Shown: one piece after another, positions 1 to 8,823 of the stretch
Layout: each line of letters starts with the position of its first letter
How positions within the stretch are numbered: the first letter of the stretch is position 1
DNA from: Planctomycetota bacterium
GTDB lineage: Bacteria > Planctomycetota > UBA1135
Assembly: GCA_008501825.1 (NCBI GenBank)
Contig: QQUA01000019.1
Span: 1-64,000 of the forward strand
Direction: 5' to 3'
Length of the DNA stretch: 64,000 nucleotides
The notes under the pieces: generated by a model
Told to the model about the DNA's origin: nothing
The model's input: the letters and a program-made list of their open reading frames with translations, nothing else
Databases searched by the model: none
Position numbers and translations under genes: made by a program

Positions 1-244
1 TAAAGACGGCCAACAGGAAGCCCACAGAATCGGGTACAAAAAAGCCGCAACGAGGCGAGCGGGAGGAACCAAAGTGCGCATTTTTACTCCCAGCTTCGGT
101 TAGAAGCTAATTGGGGGGGGGGGGGTAGGGGGAGAAGTTCCGAATCTCTCAGGTTCGAAACCCAAAACCGGGCTACAAATGGCATGCCGGCAGAATTGGG
201 GGCTCACTCTTAAATTAACAGGAAGCCCCCTACGAGGTGGAAGC
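1..244. other. Left-edge non-coding stretch with a poly-G tract
   Basis: I see no convincing gene here. The stretch lies downstream of the gene ending at 245, so it is probably a 3' region. It holds a run of 13 G at 113-125, then TA and five more G (128-132). A small inverted repeat (AGCTTC/GAAGCT) lies just before the G-run. The 12-mer AACAGGAAGCCC occurs near both 12 and 219. No terminator with a clear U-tract is visible. Confidence 0.5.
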
Positions 245-1315
245 TTATTTTTCTACCTCGACCGAAGATAAGAATGCCTCCAATCGCGCAGAATAAGCCG
301 GCAACTCAGCCAGCACTTCCGGAGCTTGCCAGGTTTTTAAAGCTTTCAAAGCCGATTCCTCCAAGGAACGCAGACGGTGGGCCAACCTGACCTGGCCGGG
401 GCTCAACCATGGAGAAGGATCTTGTCTCCGCCCCAGCGCAACGTTGACTTTCACCGCTTGCATGGGAGTAAGCGGCAAATATTGCAAAACGCTTTGTTTC
501 AGGTGGTACTTCCGTTCACCGAATTCCACCGGCCGCCAGGGCGGGCCCTCTCGAAGGGCTCGTTCGCCAACCAATTGCTTGGCTTGGACGAACTGAGTTT
601 GGTTAGTGGCAATGACCTGCTGGGCACACTTGAGCTTCTGTGCCTCTTGCACCAAGGTCGGAAAATCAATTTGATCCGGTCGATAGCGCACTCGAACCAC
701 TTCCCGCTTGCCCATCCAGCCGGGAGTGGTGGCATAGACCCCTTGCAAAGCACCGAGGACCACCTCCCCTTCCCAATAGCAATGCATGGACAGAATGGCT
801 TGGTCCCATCCCTCCGGTTCGAGTTCCTTGGCGAAATTCTGCAAATACGTCGGAACCGTACGGCCGGCCTTTTGCAATGCCGCCACGGTTCGGTGAACTA
901 ATGCCGGCAAACTCCAAACCCGGTCCTTGCGAGGCAATAGATCTTTTCCTGAAGAATCCAAAAACCGAACCACCGGATTGTTCCAAGACGGCTCCTGGAA
1001 ATGTTTCAGCCAAATGGCATCTTGGCCCTCCCGGTTATTGAACACCAAAACTGGAATAAATTCATTCTCAATGGCTTCCACCAGCAAGGGTTGCGACAGG
1101 GGCCCTTGACCGAAATCCACGCAGGTTTGACACCCTGGAACCTCCTGGAACAAAAGGAATAGCGGTTTCTGCTTCGCCTTTGCTTTCGCCAGGCTCTTTT
1201 CCAAATCTCGCTGCCATTGAACCTTGCCGAGCTCGGCAGGAACGGCATTCGAAGAGTCTTGAGCCTGGAGTTCGGGCGCAGGAACGAGGAGGAGGAGGGC
1301 GGGAAGCAAGTTCAT
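245..1315 (-). CDS. Exported thioredoxin-fold / MsrA-like fusion protein
   Basis: 356 residues. The N-terminus (MNLLPALLLLVPAPELQAQ) is a Sec signal peptide, so the protein should act in the periplasm. Residues about 30-150 look like a thioredoxin fold with VPGCQTC, a CxxC placed as in TlpA/DsbE-like proteins. Residues about 175-240 resemble peptide-methionine sulfoxide reductase A: HCYWEGEV matches the MsrA GCFWG active-site block, and TTPGWMGKREVVRVRY matches the conserved block that follows. The arrangement recalls a thioredoxin-like (seleno)protein family with a VPGUxxT motif, here with Cys in place of selenocysteine. The likely role is thiol-dependent repair or oxidation sensing of exported proteins (inference). 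It is a single gene, divergent from the next one. The fold assignments are by eye; fusion of both halves in one frame is certain. Confidence 0.65.
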   Translation of the reverse strand: MNLLPALLLLVPAPELQAQDSSNAVPAELGKVQWQRDLEKSLAKAKAKQKPLFLLFQEVPGCQTCVDFGQGPLSQPLLVEAIENEFIPVLVFNNREGQDAIWLKHFQEPSWNNPVVRFLDSSGKDLLPRKDRVWSLPALVHRTVAALQKAGRTVPTYLQNFAKELEPEGWDQAILSMHCYWEGEVVLGALQGVYATTPGWMGKREVVRVRYRPDQIDFPTLVQEAQKLKCAQQVIATNQTQFVQAKQLVGERALREGPPWRPVEFGERKYHLKQSVLQYLPLTPMQAVKVNVALGRRQDPSPWLSPGQVRLAHRLRSLEESALKALKTWQAPEVLAELPAYSARLEAFLSSVEVEK

Positions 1316-1413
1316 GGCGAGCCGGCGCCAATTTTACGACAATTACCAAACTCGAACGCCGTTGATCCGGGTGGGATCATGAACCGAGGACGGCGAGCTG
1401 CGTAAACTCCAGC

Positions 1414-2598
1414 GTGCTTTACTTTCCCCAGGCCCACCCCATCTTGCCGCCTGCGGCTTGGCGGCGATTTGCCAAGTTTGCTCTCGGATACGGCCTGCTT
1501 CCTTTTCTTTTGAACCCCTTATGGGGGCAGGACGTCGGCAACGACAAGAATCCGCCGGCGCGTTCTCAGGAAGTCTCGCTTTCTACTCCTCTTGCCTGGC
1601 TCCAGGAACAGGATGATTACCCCTTAGTCAGCCGCCGCTTGATGGTTTTGGAACCCGGCTGCCGGCAACCGCGCATTCTCTTGCAACCCTTGCTGTATTG
1701 TTTCGATGCCGCGGATCATCAGGCCGTTCGATGGGCCGGAAATCGGCTGCTGGTGAACGGGCCCCAAGCCGAAAGCAGGCCCAGCCCGAACATCGCCATG
1801 CCGGTTCAATGGGTAGATTTGCAAAGCGGCCGAGTGGGTCGCCTTCCTGGTTATCCAACCGGTTTTGAAGCGACCCAACAAGGTGACCGCTGGCTAGCTT
1901 GGCAGTTGACTTCTTTCACCGTACGGCCCCTCGATTCCGCCGATTCAAAGCCACTACTTGCATGGACGGAAACTCAACTCCAGCGCTCGCAAATTAAAAG
2001 CGCTCATTGGTCCTGGGATGAAAAGAACGTTTTGGTCCACGTGAGGGTGGTTCGGAATGGGCTCCGAGGTGGACTTTGGCAGGTTCCATTCCAAGGAAGT
2101 GCCAAACACCTGGGCGTTCTTCCCGGGTCCATCCTTCAAGTCTTGCCGTCCGGCTTGTTGCTCGTCGCTCAAAGAACGAGCCCAAAGACCTATTCCCCTC
2201 GCCGGTTGCTCAGACTGCGAGCCCAGGAGGAAAAAGCTGATGTGGAACTCTTGGCCAACGATTTGAGCTGGCAGGAAACCGCCGGCTTTCGACCGCAAAA
2301 GCAGCAAGTAGCCTTCGTTCGCTACTCCGACGGCTCTCTTGTGCTCCGAGAAATTCGCCAAGAAAGCGATCCGATAGACCGGCTCTTGTGGAAAAGTGAA
2401 AAGAGAGTCACCGAACTGGCATGGTCGCCGGACGGAAGGTGGTTGGCCTTCACCGACGTGGACGGGAGTCACCAGCACTGGCTGCGGCTGATCGAACTTC
2501 CCACTCTAAAAGTACATACTCTAGGCTTTGGAAAGCGGCCGGCCTTCGCCGCCGAAACGGGCAAGATCAACCGGAGAGTGAAAGATACTGACGGCTAA
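1414..2598 (+). CDS. Exported TolB/PD40-type beta-propeller protein
   Basis: 394 residues from a GTG start; no in-frame ATG precedes the hydrophobic leader. The leader ends near LWGQD and looks like a Sec signal peptide. The C-terminal half contains a PD40/TolB-type blade (ELAWSPDGRWLAFTDVDG, near residue 350), and weaker repeats of the same kind (SWDEKNVLVHV, FRPQKQQVAFVRYSDGS) lie before it. This suggests a periplasmic propeller. The ligand is unknown and no catalytic motif is seen. Its stop overlaps by 4 bp the stop of the convergent histidine kinase gene. The propeller call rests on a few blades, so the family is moderately certain and the function is not known. Confidence 0.55.
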   Translation: MLYFPQAHPILPPAAWRRFAKFALGYGLLPFLLNPLWGQDVGNDKNPPARSQEVSLSTPLAWLQEQDDYPLVSRRLMVLEPGCRQPRILLQPLLYCFDAADHQAVRWAGNRLLVNGPQAESRPSPNIAMPVQWVDLQSGRVGRLPGYPTGFEATQQGDRWLAWQLTSFTVRPLDSADSKPLLAWTETQLQRSQIKSAHWSWDEKNVLVHVRVVRNGLRGGLWQVPFQGSAKHLGVLPGSILQVLPSGLLLVAQRTSPKTYSPRRLLRLRAQEEKADVELLANDLSWQETAGFRPQKQQVAFVRYSDGSLVLREIRQESDPIDRLLWKSEKRVTELAWSPDGRWLAFTDVDGSHQHWLRLIELPTLKVHTLGFGKRPAFAAETGKINRRVKDTDG

Positions 2599-5141
2599 TC
2601 GGCAGTCGTCAGGCTCTGAATCTTTTGGATCAACTCGGCCGGAGAAAAGGGTTTGCTCAAGAATCTATCGGCTTGCAAGTTCGGCATCACGCTTGCCGCT
2701 TCCGAAAAGGTTCGACCGCTCATAATGAGATATTCGGTGGGTCTCCCGAACAGGGAGAGGTGAGGTAATTCCTCCAAATCGCTTGCTGGCATCAAACTCA
2801 AATCCAGCAAAGCCACCTGCGGCGGCGGGTGATGGTGCTCGATGAATTCCCGGACCTGTTTGGCGTCGGCTACGCTCTTGACCCGGAAGCCAACGTGCTC
2901 CAAAGCCATGGAACAAACTTGGCGGACGCCTTCGTCGTCATCGGCGACTAGAATCCAAGCTGCTTCCATTTCAGGGCCCGGGCATTGCAAAGAAGAAAGT
3001 TCGTGAGTCCCAGGCAGCCAAACTCGAACCAAGGTCCCTTTCCCGGAGGCGGAGAAAACTTCTATGGCACCTTGATGTCCGCGAACGATGCCCGATACCG
3101 CCGCCATTCCCAAACCGCGGCCGGTGAATTTGGTGGAGAAAAACGGTTCGAAGATGCGGTCCTGAGTGGCTGGATCCATGCCGCAGCCGCGATCCAAAAC
3201 TTCCGCCACCGCGTAAGTGCCGGCAGCAAAATCCCGCAACGCGGCACTTCGCCGTCCAGAGTCTTCCTTCAGCGTCCGGTGACTCAGGCGAAACTTCACC
3301 GCTTTGGGCTCATCCTGCAACGCCTCGGCCGCATTGGTGACCAAATTCATGAACAATTGGTGGATTTGGTCGCGGTCACCAATGACCGGTATCTTCTGGC
3401 TGGAGAAATGAAATTCCAGGCGCTGATTTGCTTGCAAGGGCGCTTCCAACAAGCTTTGCATCCGCCGCGCTTCCTCGGCCAAATCCAATTCCTGAACCAG
3501 AAAACGACCTTTTCCTGAAAAGGCCAGCATCTGTCGGGTCAAGGCTGCAGCCCGTTCGGCACCGCTTTTAATGCGAACCAAAAGATCTCGTTGCACCGGA
3601 TCCAAGCTTCGCTCCAAGGCCAAGTCGGCGTTGCCCAAAACCCCGACCAGGATGTTGTTGAAGTCATGGGCGATGCCTCCGGCCAGGACGCCCAAACTTT
3701 CCAACTTCTGGGCTTCCAATACCTGCTCAATCAACTCCTGCCGTTCTTTTTCGACTTGCCGGCGCTCAACGGCGGTGGCGAAAACGTTGGCCAGAGCTTG
3801 CAGAAAAACGGTGTCGTCCTGACTGAAGCGCCGGGGGCGGCGACAGCAAACTTCCAACACTCCAGTGGCTTTTTGCGGTCCAGGACTGGCCACAGCCAGC
3901 ACGCTGACAATGCCCTGTTCTACGAACAGCCTGGGGTTTTGGAAGCGCTCCTCCTTCGGCCAGTCTTCCACCGAAACCGCTCCCTGGCGGAGGCAGCATT
4001 CAAACAAAGCCACCTCATGCAGATCCAAATAGGTCTTGCCTACCAAGCCGGCGTCCCAACCCATGCCGGCACTCAAGAAAAGTTGCCGTCCGCTTCCCTG
4101 AACTTCCCAAAAAGAGGCCATGTCAGCCTCTAGGGTTTGCACGGCCAGCTCCACCGCCCCCTGCAGCAATTGTCGGTCGGCCAAACCGGCCAAGGCTTTC
4201 TGCCCGAGAGAAGCGATGACCGCGTTTCGCTCGGCCTGTTCCCGCAGCCGGCGCTGGGTTCGATACCGGGCGGTCACGTCACTGGCAGTTCCGACCACGC
4301 CGAGCTTGCCGTTTTCCCCCCTATTGCGGGTCCGACAATTCATGCTCAAATGAACCGGAGTTCCATCCTTGCGCAGGAATATAGTCTCGAACCGCATCTG
4401 AGTCGGATTCTCCAGCAGATTGCGGAATAGCTCCCAATCCTTATGCGCCTGACCGATGGGTTGGAAGGAAGTAAATGGATGGCCGACCAAGGCCTCGGCT
4501 TCATAACCCAAGATGGATCGGCTGGCTTGATTGACGAATTCCCAGCGCCCTTGGTCATCCCAGGACCAAATCAAATCCTGGGAAGTTTCTACTAAGTTCC
4601 GATATTGCTGTTCCCTTTCCGCCAAGGCCTGTTGAGTGGCCATGGTTTCACTGACGTCTTCCGCCCATGAAATCCAACCCATCGCTTGCCCGGCTTCTCC
4701 CATTTGGGGAAGGTGATACCAACGGCACCAAAGTTCCCTTCCCTCCGCATCTCGATTGCGGTGAATCCGCGGTTCGGAAGCTCCCTCCTCGGCGCGCAAC
4801 AAGCCCTCGAAAAAGGATGCAGCCGGGTTCTGACTGCTTCCAGGGCTTGCGTCCGGCCACAGAAACCACCCCCGTCTTCCCCAAACTTCCGCTTTATGAA
4901 ATCCGAACAAGATTTCGGCCCGGCGATTCCATTGCCGGATGCGGCCGGTCTCATCCCAAGCCACCACGGCAAAGGGCAAGAACTTCCACCAGGAAAGCTG
5001 GGAGTCGGGGTTCCGCCCTATCGGGGAATCTTCCGCCCGGCTTTCGGGATGAAGGAGAACCCGTTCTGGAACTTGGTTCCCAGTAAGCGCAGCTTTGCCG
5101 GGACGACTTTTTTCAGTCGTCTCGAGCTGGGGATCGAACAT
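2595..5141 (-). CDS. Hybrid sensor histidine kinase (PAS-PAS-GAF-HisKA-HATPase-REC)
   Basis: About 848 residues from the ATG at 5141; an in-frame TTG at 5162 would add 7. Two PAS domains (roughly 55-170 and 180-290) lead into a GAF domain (about 315-470). The H-box is GGIAHDFNNIL, with the phosphorylated His near residue 491. The ATPase domain carries an N-box (NLVTNAAEAL) and G-boxes (DRGCGMD, GRGLGMAAV). A receiver domain ends the protein, with acidic pair VADDD, acceptor Asp in LLDLSLMP and Lys in LSKPF. There is no transmembrane segment or signal peptide, so it is a cytoplasmic sensor. The HDFNN form of the H-box is typical of NtrB-like and orphan hybrid kinases. No response-regulator gene lies beside it, so the output partner is unknown. 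No strong ribosome binding site precedes either start. Confidence 0.9.
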   Translation of the reverse strand: MFDPQLETTEKSRPGKAALTGNQVPERVLLHPESRAEDSPIGRNPDSQLSWWKFLPFAVVAWDETGRIRQWNRRAEILFGFHKAEVWGRRGWFLWPDASPGSSQNPAASFFEGLLRAEEGASEPRIHRNRDAEGRELWCRWYHLPQMGEAGQAMGWISWAEDVSETMATQQALAEREQQYRNLVETSQDLIWSWDDQGRWEFVNQASRSILGYEAEALVGHPFTSFQPIGQAHKDWELFRNLLENPTQMRFETIFLRKDGTPVHLSMNCRTRNRGENGKLGVVGTASDVTARYRTQRRLREQAERNAVIASLGQKALAGLADRQLLQGAVELAVQTLEADMASFWEVQGSGRQLFLSAGMGWDAGLVGKTYLDLHEVALFECCLRQGAVSVEDWPKEERFQNPRLFVEQGIVSVLAVASPGPQKATGVLEVCCRRPRRFSQDDTVFLQALANVFATAVERRQVEKERQELIEQVLEAQKLESLGVLAGGIAHDFNNILVGVLGNADLALERSLDPVQRDLLVRIKSGAERAAALTRQMLAFSGKGRFLVQELDLAEEARRMQSLLEAPLQANQRLEFHFSSQKIPVIGDRDQIHQLFMNLVTNAAEALQDEPKAVKFRLSHRTLKEDSGRRSAALRDFAAGTYAVAEVLDRGCGMDPATQDRIFEPFFSTKFTGRGLGMAAVSGIVRGHQGAIEVFSASGKGTLVRVWLPGTHELSSLQCPGPEMEAAWILVADDDEGVRQVCSMALEHVGFRVKSVADAKQVREFIEHHHPPPQVALLDLSLMPASDLEELPHLSLFGRPTEYLIMSGRTFSEAASVMPNLQADRFLSKPFSPAELIQKIQSLTTAD

Positions 5142-5219
5142 GGCAGTACATAGGGAAAACAATCGAGGGGAAGGAGCGCCTGCATCCTAGCAAGCTCTAC
5201 CACGGTCTTTGAAAAAGTT

Positions 5220-5795
5220 TCAGAACGCGGCAAGAAGATCCTGCCGCAGGGTCAACACCCCTTGCCGAAGAGCGGTACCAAGGGCTTCCGCAATGCGTTC
5301 CGGCTCGACCACCGGGACCTCAGCAGTCTGCTGGTAGAGTCGTTCAAGCATGGTTCCGCCTTCCGAAGCTTGGACCATGGCCCAAAATTGGACCCGGACT
5401 TCTCCGGTATTCCGAATAAATTCAAAGGCTCTCAATTCCACTCGCAAACGCGGGCCCAAACCGGTTTCGATCCTTTGGAAGGGACCTTGCTGAAACAGAA
5501 TCCCGTCCAGTTCCCATTGCAAATATTTCTCCGGCTTCTCACTCCATCTCCAGAGGTCGAAGGTACCCATTTCGCCGCCGGCGGAGCGCCAAACCATCGC
5601 CTCTTTTAGAAAAGCGGCGGCGGCGGTATGTCGAAAGCGAAGGCCGAGCCCCTCTTCGCTTTCAACTTCAGGCAGTGCTGGAAGGCCGGCCAAGGGATCA
5701 AAGTAGCGGAACTCAGGAGGTGGATCCGGACTGATGCAAGCAGGAAGGCTCCACATGACCGCCCACGAAAACAGCAAAAGGTGACTGGCCTTCAT
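5220..5795 (-). CDS. MCE-transporter auxiliary lipoprotein (PqiC/ABC_trans_aux-like)
   Basis: 191 residues with a lipoprotein signal; the lipobox LPAC puts the lipidated Cys at residue 20. The body resembles the auxiliary lipoproteins of MCE/Mla-type ABC transporters (PqiC-like): it is about the usual length and has the alternating beta pattern LRVELRAFEFIRNTGEVRVQFWA near residues 115-140, then helices up to the C-terminus. It is the last gene of the MCE operon, starting 5 bp after the stop of the MCE gene. It is expected to sit in the outer membrane or facing the periplasm and to help the MCE protein pass lipids between membranes. Position in the operon supports the call more than the sequence does. 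Confidence 0.7.
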   Translation of the reverse strand: MKASHLLLFSWAVMWSLPACISPDPPPEFRYFDPLAGLPALPEVESEEGLGLRFRHTAAAAFLKEAMVWRSAGGEMGTFDLWRWSEKPEKYLQWELDGILFQQGPFQRIETGLGPRLRVELRAFEFIRNTGEVRVQFWAMVQASEGGTMLERLYQQTAEVPVVEPERIAEALGTALRQGVLTLRQDLLAAF

Positions 5796-5800
5796 CGCGC

Positions 5801-6829
5801 TTACTCCTTCTCGGTTACGTGCCTTCCCCGAAGCAAGGCTCCCGGGTCTCGTTCCAAAACGTCGGCTAGGGCACGAAGGGCATCCACGGCTTCGCCGAGC
5901 CCTTTCAATTCCGACCCCAGATCTTCCCCAAGCAAACCGGCTTCTTGAGCCAGAGCGGTAAGGGCATCCAATGTCCGGCGAAGGGCTGCGGTGGTTTCCG
6001 CGACCTTGGCCGTTTCCAACTCGCCTTCGACTCGATCCAGGGTTTGACCCACCCGACCGATCAATGGCGGAATTCCGGCTTCGGGGTCACGCAGATCGCC
6101 TATGAAAGCTCGTAGCTCCGACGCCGCTCCTTGAACTTCGGTCAAACTTTGTTGCAGCTTCTCCGAACTCTGTCCGAGCGCCATTTCCTGCAACTGCTTT
6201 TCCAATTCCACGATCAGCCCGGTAGCGGAAGCGGAAACTTCCGCCAATTGCGCTGCCTGGATTTGCTGCTCCAGTGAATCCAAAATGCGGTCCACTTTGT
6301 CCAATAAGCTGGGGATGGCTTCCATCATTTCCACCACACCCTCCTCCAAACTCTTCAAAGTAGAAGGTCGTGAAGGAATGTAATTCCACGGAGGTTCAAA
6401 ATCCAACACCAGGTCGGAACCGACTTCGTCGAAAAAATCCACTTGCAGAAACTTGCCGCCGGTAATGCCGGAGGCGGCGATTTGCATCTTCAAATCATCA
6501 GGAACAAATTCGCCGTCCCCCCACCTGACCGGCCCCTCGTCTCGCAATCCAAGTCTGGCCAAGGATTCCAAGTTGATTTCGGAACGAACCAGGAGATGTC
6601 TCCGATCTTCCGCCACCGTAATTCCTTGGACGTTGCCGATGGTAACGCCTCGAAATTTCACCGGGGAGCCGGTCTCCAACCCCTGGACCGATTCGTCGAA
6701 AAAAGTAATTGCCACCACGTAATCCCGGCTCCAACGCTTCGAGCTCAACCAAACTAAGCCGAGAAAAGCCACGACCAGGGAAAGGACCACGAACAAGCCC
6801 AGCTTCCAATGATTGGTGGTTTGGCTCAT
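5801..6829 (-). CDS. MCE/MlaD-family lipid-binding protein
   Basis: 342 residues. One N-terminal membrane anchor (residues about 9-29) is followed by a single MCE domain (about 38-120) with the family signature VKFRGVTIGNV. A long helical, coiled-coil-like tail follows (about 155-330), as in MlaD/PqiB-type proteins that form hexameric rings or tubes across the periplasm. The gene overlaps the upstream ATPase by 4 bp (ATGA), with a GGAGA ribosome binding site 6-7 bp before the start. It is probably the substrate-binding component of the lipid ABC transporter encoded by this operon. One MCE domain and a long tail make it closer to MlaD or Mce-type proteins than to multi-MCE PqiB/LetB. Confidence 0.88.
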   Translation of the reverse strand: MSQTTNHWKLGLFVVLSLVVAFLGLVWLSSKRWSRDYVVAITFFDESVQGLETGSPVKFRGVTIGNVQGITVAEDRRHLLVRSEINLESLARLGLRDEGPVRWGDGEFVPDDLKMQIAASGITGGKFLQVDFFDEVGSDLVLDFEPPWNYIPSRPSTLKSLEEGVVEMMEAIPSLLDKVDRILDSLEQQIQAAQLAEVSASATGLIVELEKQLQEMALGQSSEKLQQSLTEVQGAASELRAFIGDLRDPEAGIPPLIGRVGQTLDRVEGELETAKVAETTAALRRTLDALTALAQEAGLLGEDLGSELKGLGEAVDALRALADVLERDPGALLRGRHVTEKE

Positions 6830-7581
6830 GCCATCTCCTGTTCTCGAGTCGCCTCAGCACGACGGTGAAAGAAAGCTTGAACTCGGGGATCCGAACTCTC
6901 ATCCCGAAGTTTGCGTGGATTTCCTTCAGCAATGGCGCCGCCAGCCTGTTTGTCCAACAATATGCACCGATCCGCCACCGCCAGGATGCTGGGAAGTTCG
7001 TGACTTACCAGCACCGTAGTCATTCCCAAGGTTCGACTCAGGGCCAAGATCAAGTCATCCAAACCGGCGGAAGTGACCGGGTCCAATCCGGCGGAGGGTT
7101 CATCCAAAAATAATAAAGAAGGTTCCAGTGCCAGGGCTCGGGCGATGCCTCCGCGCTTCTTCATGCCGCCTGAAATTTCAGCAGGTAAGTGATTCTCATA
7201 ACCTTCAAGCCCGACAATCCGCAGCTTGGCCTGAACCAGAGCTCGAATGGTTTTCGCGTCCAAGGAAGTCCATTTCTTCAAGGGCAAGGCAACGTTGTCC
7301 GCCAGGGTCATCGAACCGAAAAGAGCCCCGGATTGAAACAGAACGCCAAAGGCCGGCCGTCCCATGGACTTGCCCGGGCTGCCGACCCCCTGCAGATGAA
7401 TGGAGCCGGCCATGGGAACTTCCAGGCCGATCAAATGCCTGAGAACCGTGGATTTGCCGCTTCCCGAGCCTCCTAACACGGCAAAAGTTTCGCCCGCTTG
7501 AACCTCGAAGTTCAAATCCGTGAGAAGAGCCCGCCCGTCCCATCCCACGGTAAGCTTCTCGACCCGAATCATAGCAGTCAT
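6826..7581 (-). CDS. MlaF-like ABC transporter ATPase
   Basis: 251 residues. It shows a full set of ABC ATPase motifs: Walker A GGSGSGKST near residue 36, signature ISGGMKKR, Walker B LLFLDEP, D-loop SAGLDP and H-loop VSHE. The signature reads SGGMKKR rather than SGGQ, which is the form found in MlaF/TTG2A ATPases of MCE systems. It sits between permease and MCE genes, 3 bp after the permease stop and overlapping the MCE gene. It should power lipid movement at the inner membrane with the MlaE-like permease. A second ATG (codon 4) is also possible as start; the difference is trivial. Confidence 0.92.
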   Translation of the reverse strand: MTAMIRVEKLTVGWDGRALLTDLNFEVQAGETFAVLGGSGSGKSTVLRHLIGLEVPMAGSIHLQGVGSPGKSMGRPAFGVLFQSGALFGSMTLADNVALPLKKWTSLDAKTIRALVQAKLRIVGLEGYENHLPAEISGGMKKRGGIARALALEPSLLFLDEPSAGLDPVTSAGLDDLILALSRTLGMTTVLVSHELPSILAVADRCILLDKQAGGAIAEGNPRKLRDESSDPRVQAFFHRRAEATREQEMA

Positions 7582-7584
7582 GGT

Positions 7585-8823
7585 TTATAGCCTCATATTG
7601 TGAAACAGGATGGTCAGGGCGGTATCCAACACGATCAAGAGAAAGAGAGAGGTCACCACGGCGGAAGTGGTGGTGCGGCCGACCCCCTCTGCTCCGCCCC
7701 TGGCGGCCAGGCCTTTATGGCAGCAGACCAAGGCAATGACAATGCCGAAAACAAGACTTTTGACCAAGCCGGAAGTGACGTCCCAAAGAGTCAAAGCCGT
7801 GCGAGTTTCCGCCAAGTATGCGGCTGGAGTCAAATCCAATTCGGTCACCCCGATGACCAAACCGCCGGCGGAACCGACCACGTCGGCCAATATGGTCAGT
7901 AAGGGAAGAATAAAACCGAGGGCGAGCACGCGAGGAAAAACCAAGTATCGGTAAGGGCAGATCCCCAAGGTATACAAAGCGTCGATTTCTTCCGAAACCT
8001 TCATGGTGCCAATTTCTGCGGCAAAGGCGGCGCCGGATCGACCGGTAACGATGATGGCCGTCAGCAAAGGTCCCAATTCACGAGCCAGCGAGATGGTGAC
8101 CAAATCCGCCACCATCAAATTGGCCCCGTACAGTTTCAATTGATTGGAAGACTGATAAGCCAGCGTCAAACCGACCAAAAAACCAAGCAGGACCACGATC
8201 GGAAGACCGTCGGCGCCGGCCTTTTCCATCAGGGTTCCAGTGCCCCGCCATTGCACGCTGGAGGGTTTGCGCACGGCCGCCACCAGGGCCAATAACATCT
8301 CTCCGAGGAAGTCCAGGCCTTCCTTGGCTTGCCGCCACAACTCCACGGTACTGCGCCCGATTTGATCGAAGATGCCTTGCCGCACCGGCGCCGCCCGCAA
8401 ACTGGCTTGAGCGCAATCGGTGTAGTAAATATCCAAAATGGCTTGCACGTCCGGCGGAGCGGAAATGAATTCCAATGGCCGTCCTTGTGCGCAAAGCTCG
8501 ACCGACACCTCCATCAGGACCGCCGCTGCTGCGCCATCCAATCGTTCGACCTTGGCCATGTTCACCCGGCAGCGCTCGGGCAGCGGATGAAGGGTGGCTC
8601 GCAAGGCCCGGCTCAAGGTCTGGCAATCCTTCAGCTCAAGGCGTCCGGCAAGCTCTACCTCAAGAAGCTTGCCGCCACCGTGAGCTTGGAGGTCGAAGGC
8701 GGTCGCAGCCAAAGGATCCTGGTTGCCGAGGAAGGGCGGCCCGCAAAGCTTAGGCAATTCGATCGACGGCTTCCAAAAAAGAAAGTCGATGGGAAGATGA
8801 AATCGGCTCGCCGCCCTGCCCAT
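7585..8823 (-). CDS. MlaE-like permease with N-terminal STAS domain
   Basis: About 412 residues from the ATG at 8823. Residues about 45-145 form a STAS-like domain (ELAGRLELKDCQTL, then RVNMAKVERLDGAAAAVLMEV). The rest is an MlaE/YrbE permease with five or six membrane segments and the family core TISLARELGPLLTAIIVTGRSGAAFAAEIG plus EEIDAL, which contacts the ATPase. STAS-MlaE fusions are known in MCE systems, where MlaB is otherwise a separate protein. It is the first gene of the MCE operon. The open frame extends upstream to 9024, but that part lies antisense to the next gene and has no membrane or domain character. The start codon overlaps the start of the divergent gene in one CATG. TTG codons closer to the STAS domain cannot be excluded as the true start. 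Confidence 0.88.
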   Translation of the reverse strand: MGRAASRFHLPIDFLFWKPSIELPKLCGPPFLGNQDPLAATAFDLQAHGGGKLLEVELAGRLELKDCQTLSRALRATLHPLPERCRVNMAKVERLDGAAAAVLMEVSVELCAQGRPLEFISAPPDVQAILDIYYTDCAQASLRAAPVRQGIFDQIGRSTVELWRQAKEGLDFLGEMLLALVAAVRKPSSVQWRGTGTLMEKAGADGLPIVVLLGFLVGLTLAYQSSNQLKLYGANLMVADLVTISLARELGPLLTAIIVTGRSGAAFAAEIGTMKVSEEIDALYTLGICPYRYLVFPRVLALGFILPLLTILADVVGSAGGLVIGVTELDLTPAAYLAETRTALTLWDVTSGLVKSLVFGIVIALVCCHKGLAARGGAEGVGRTTTSAVVTSLFLLIVLDTALTILFHNMRL

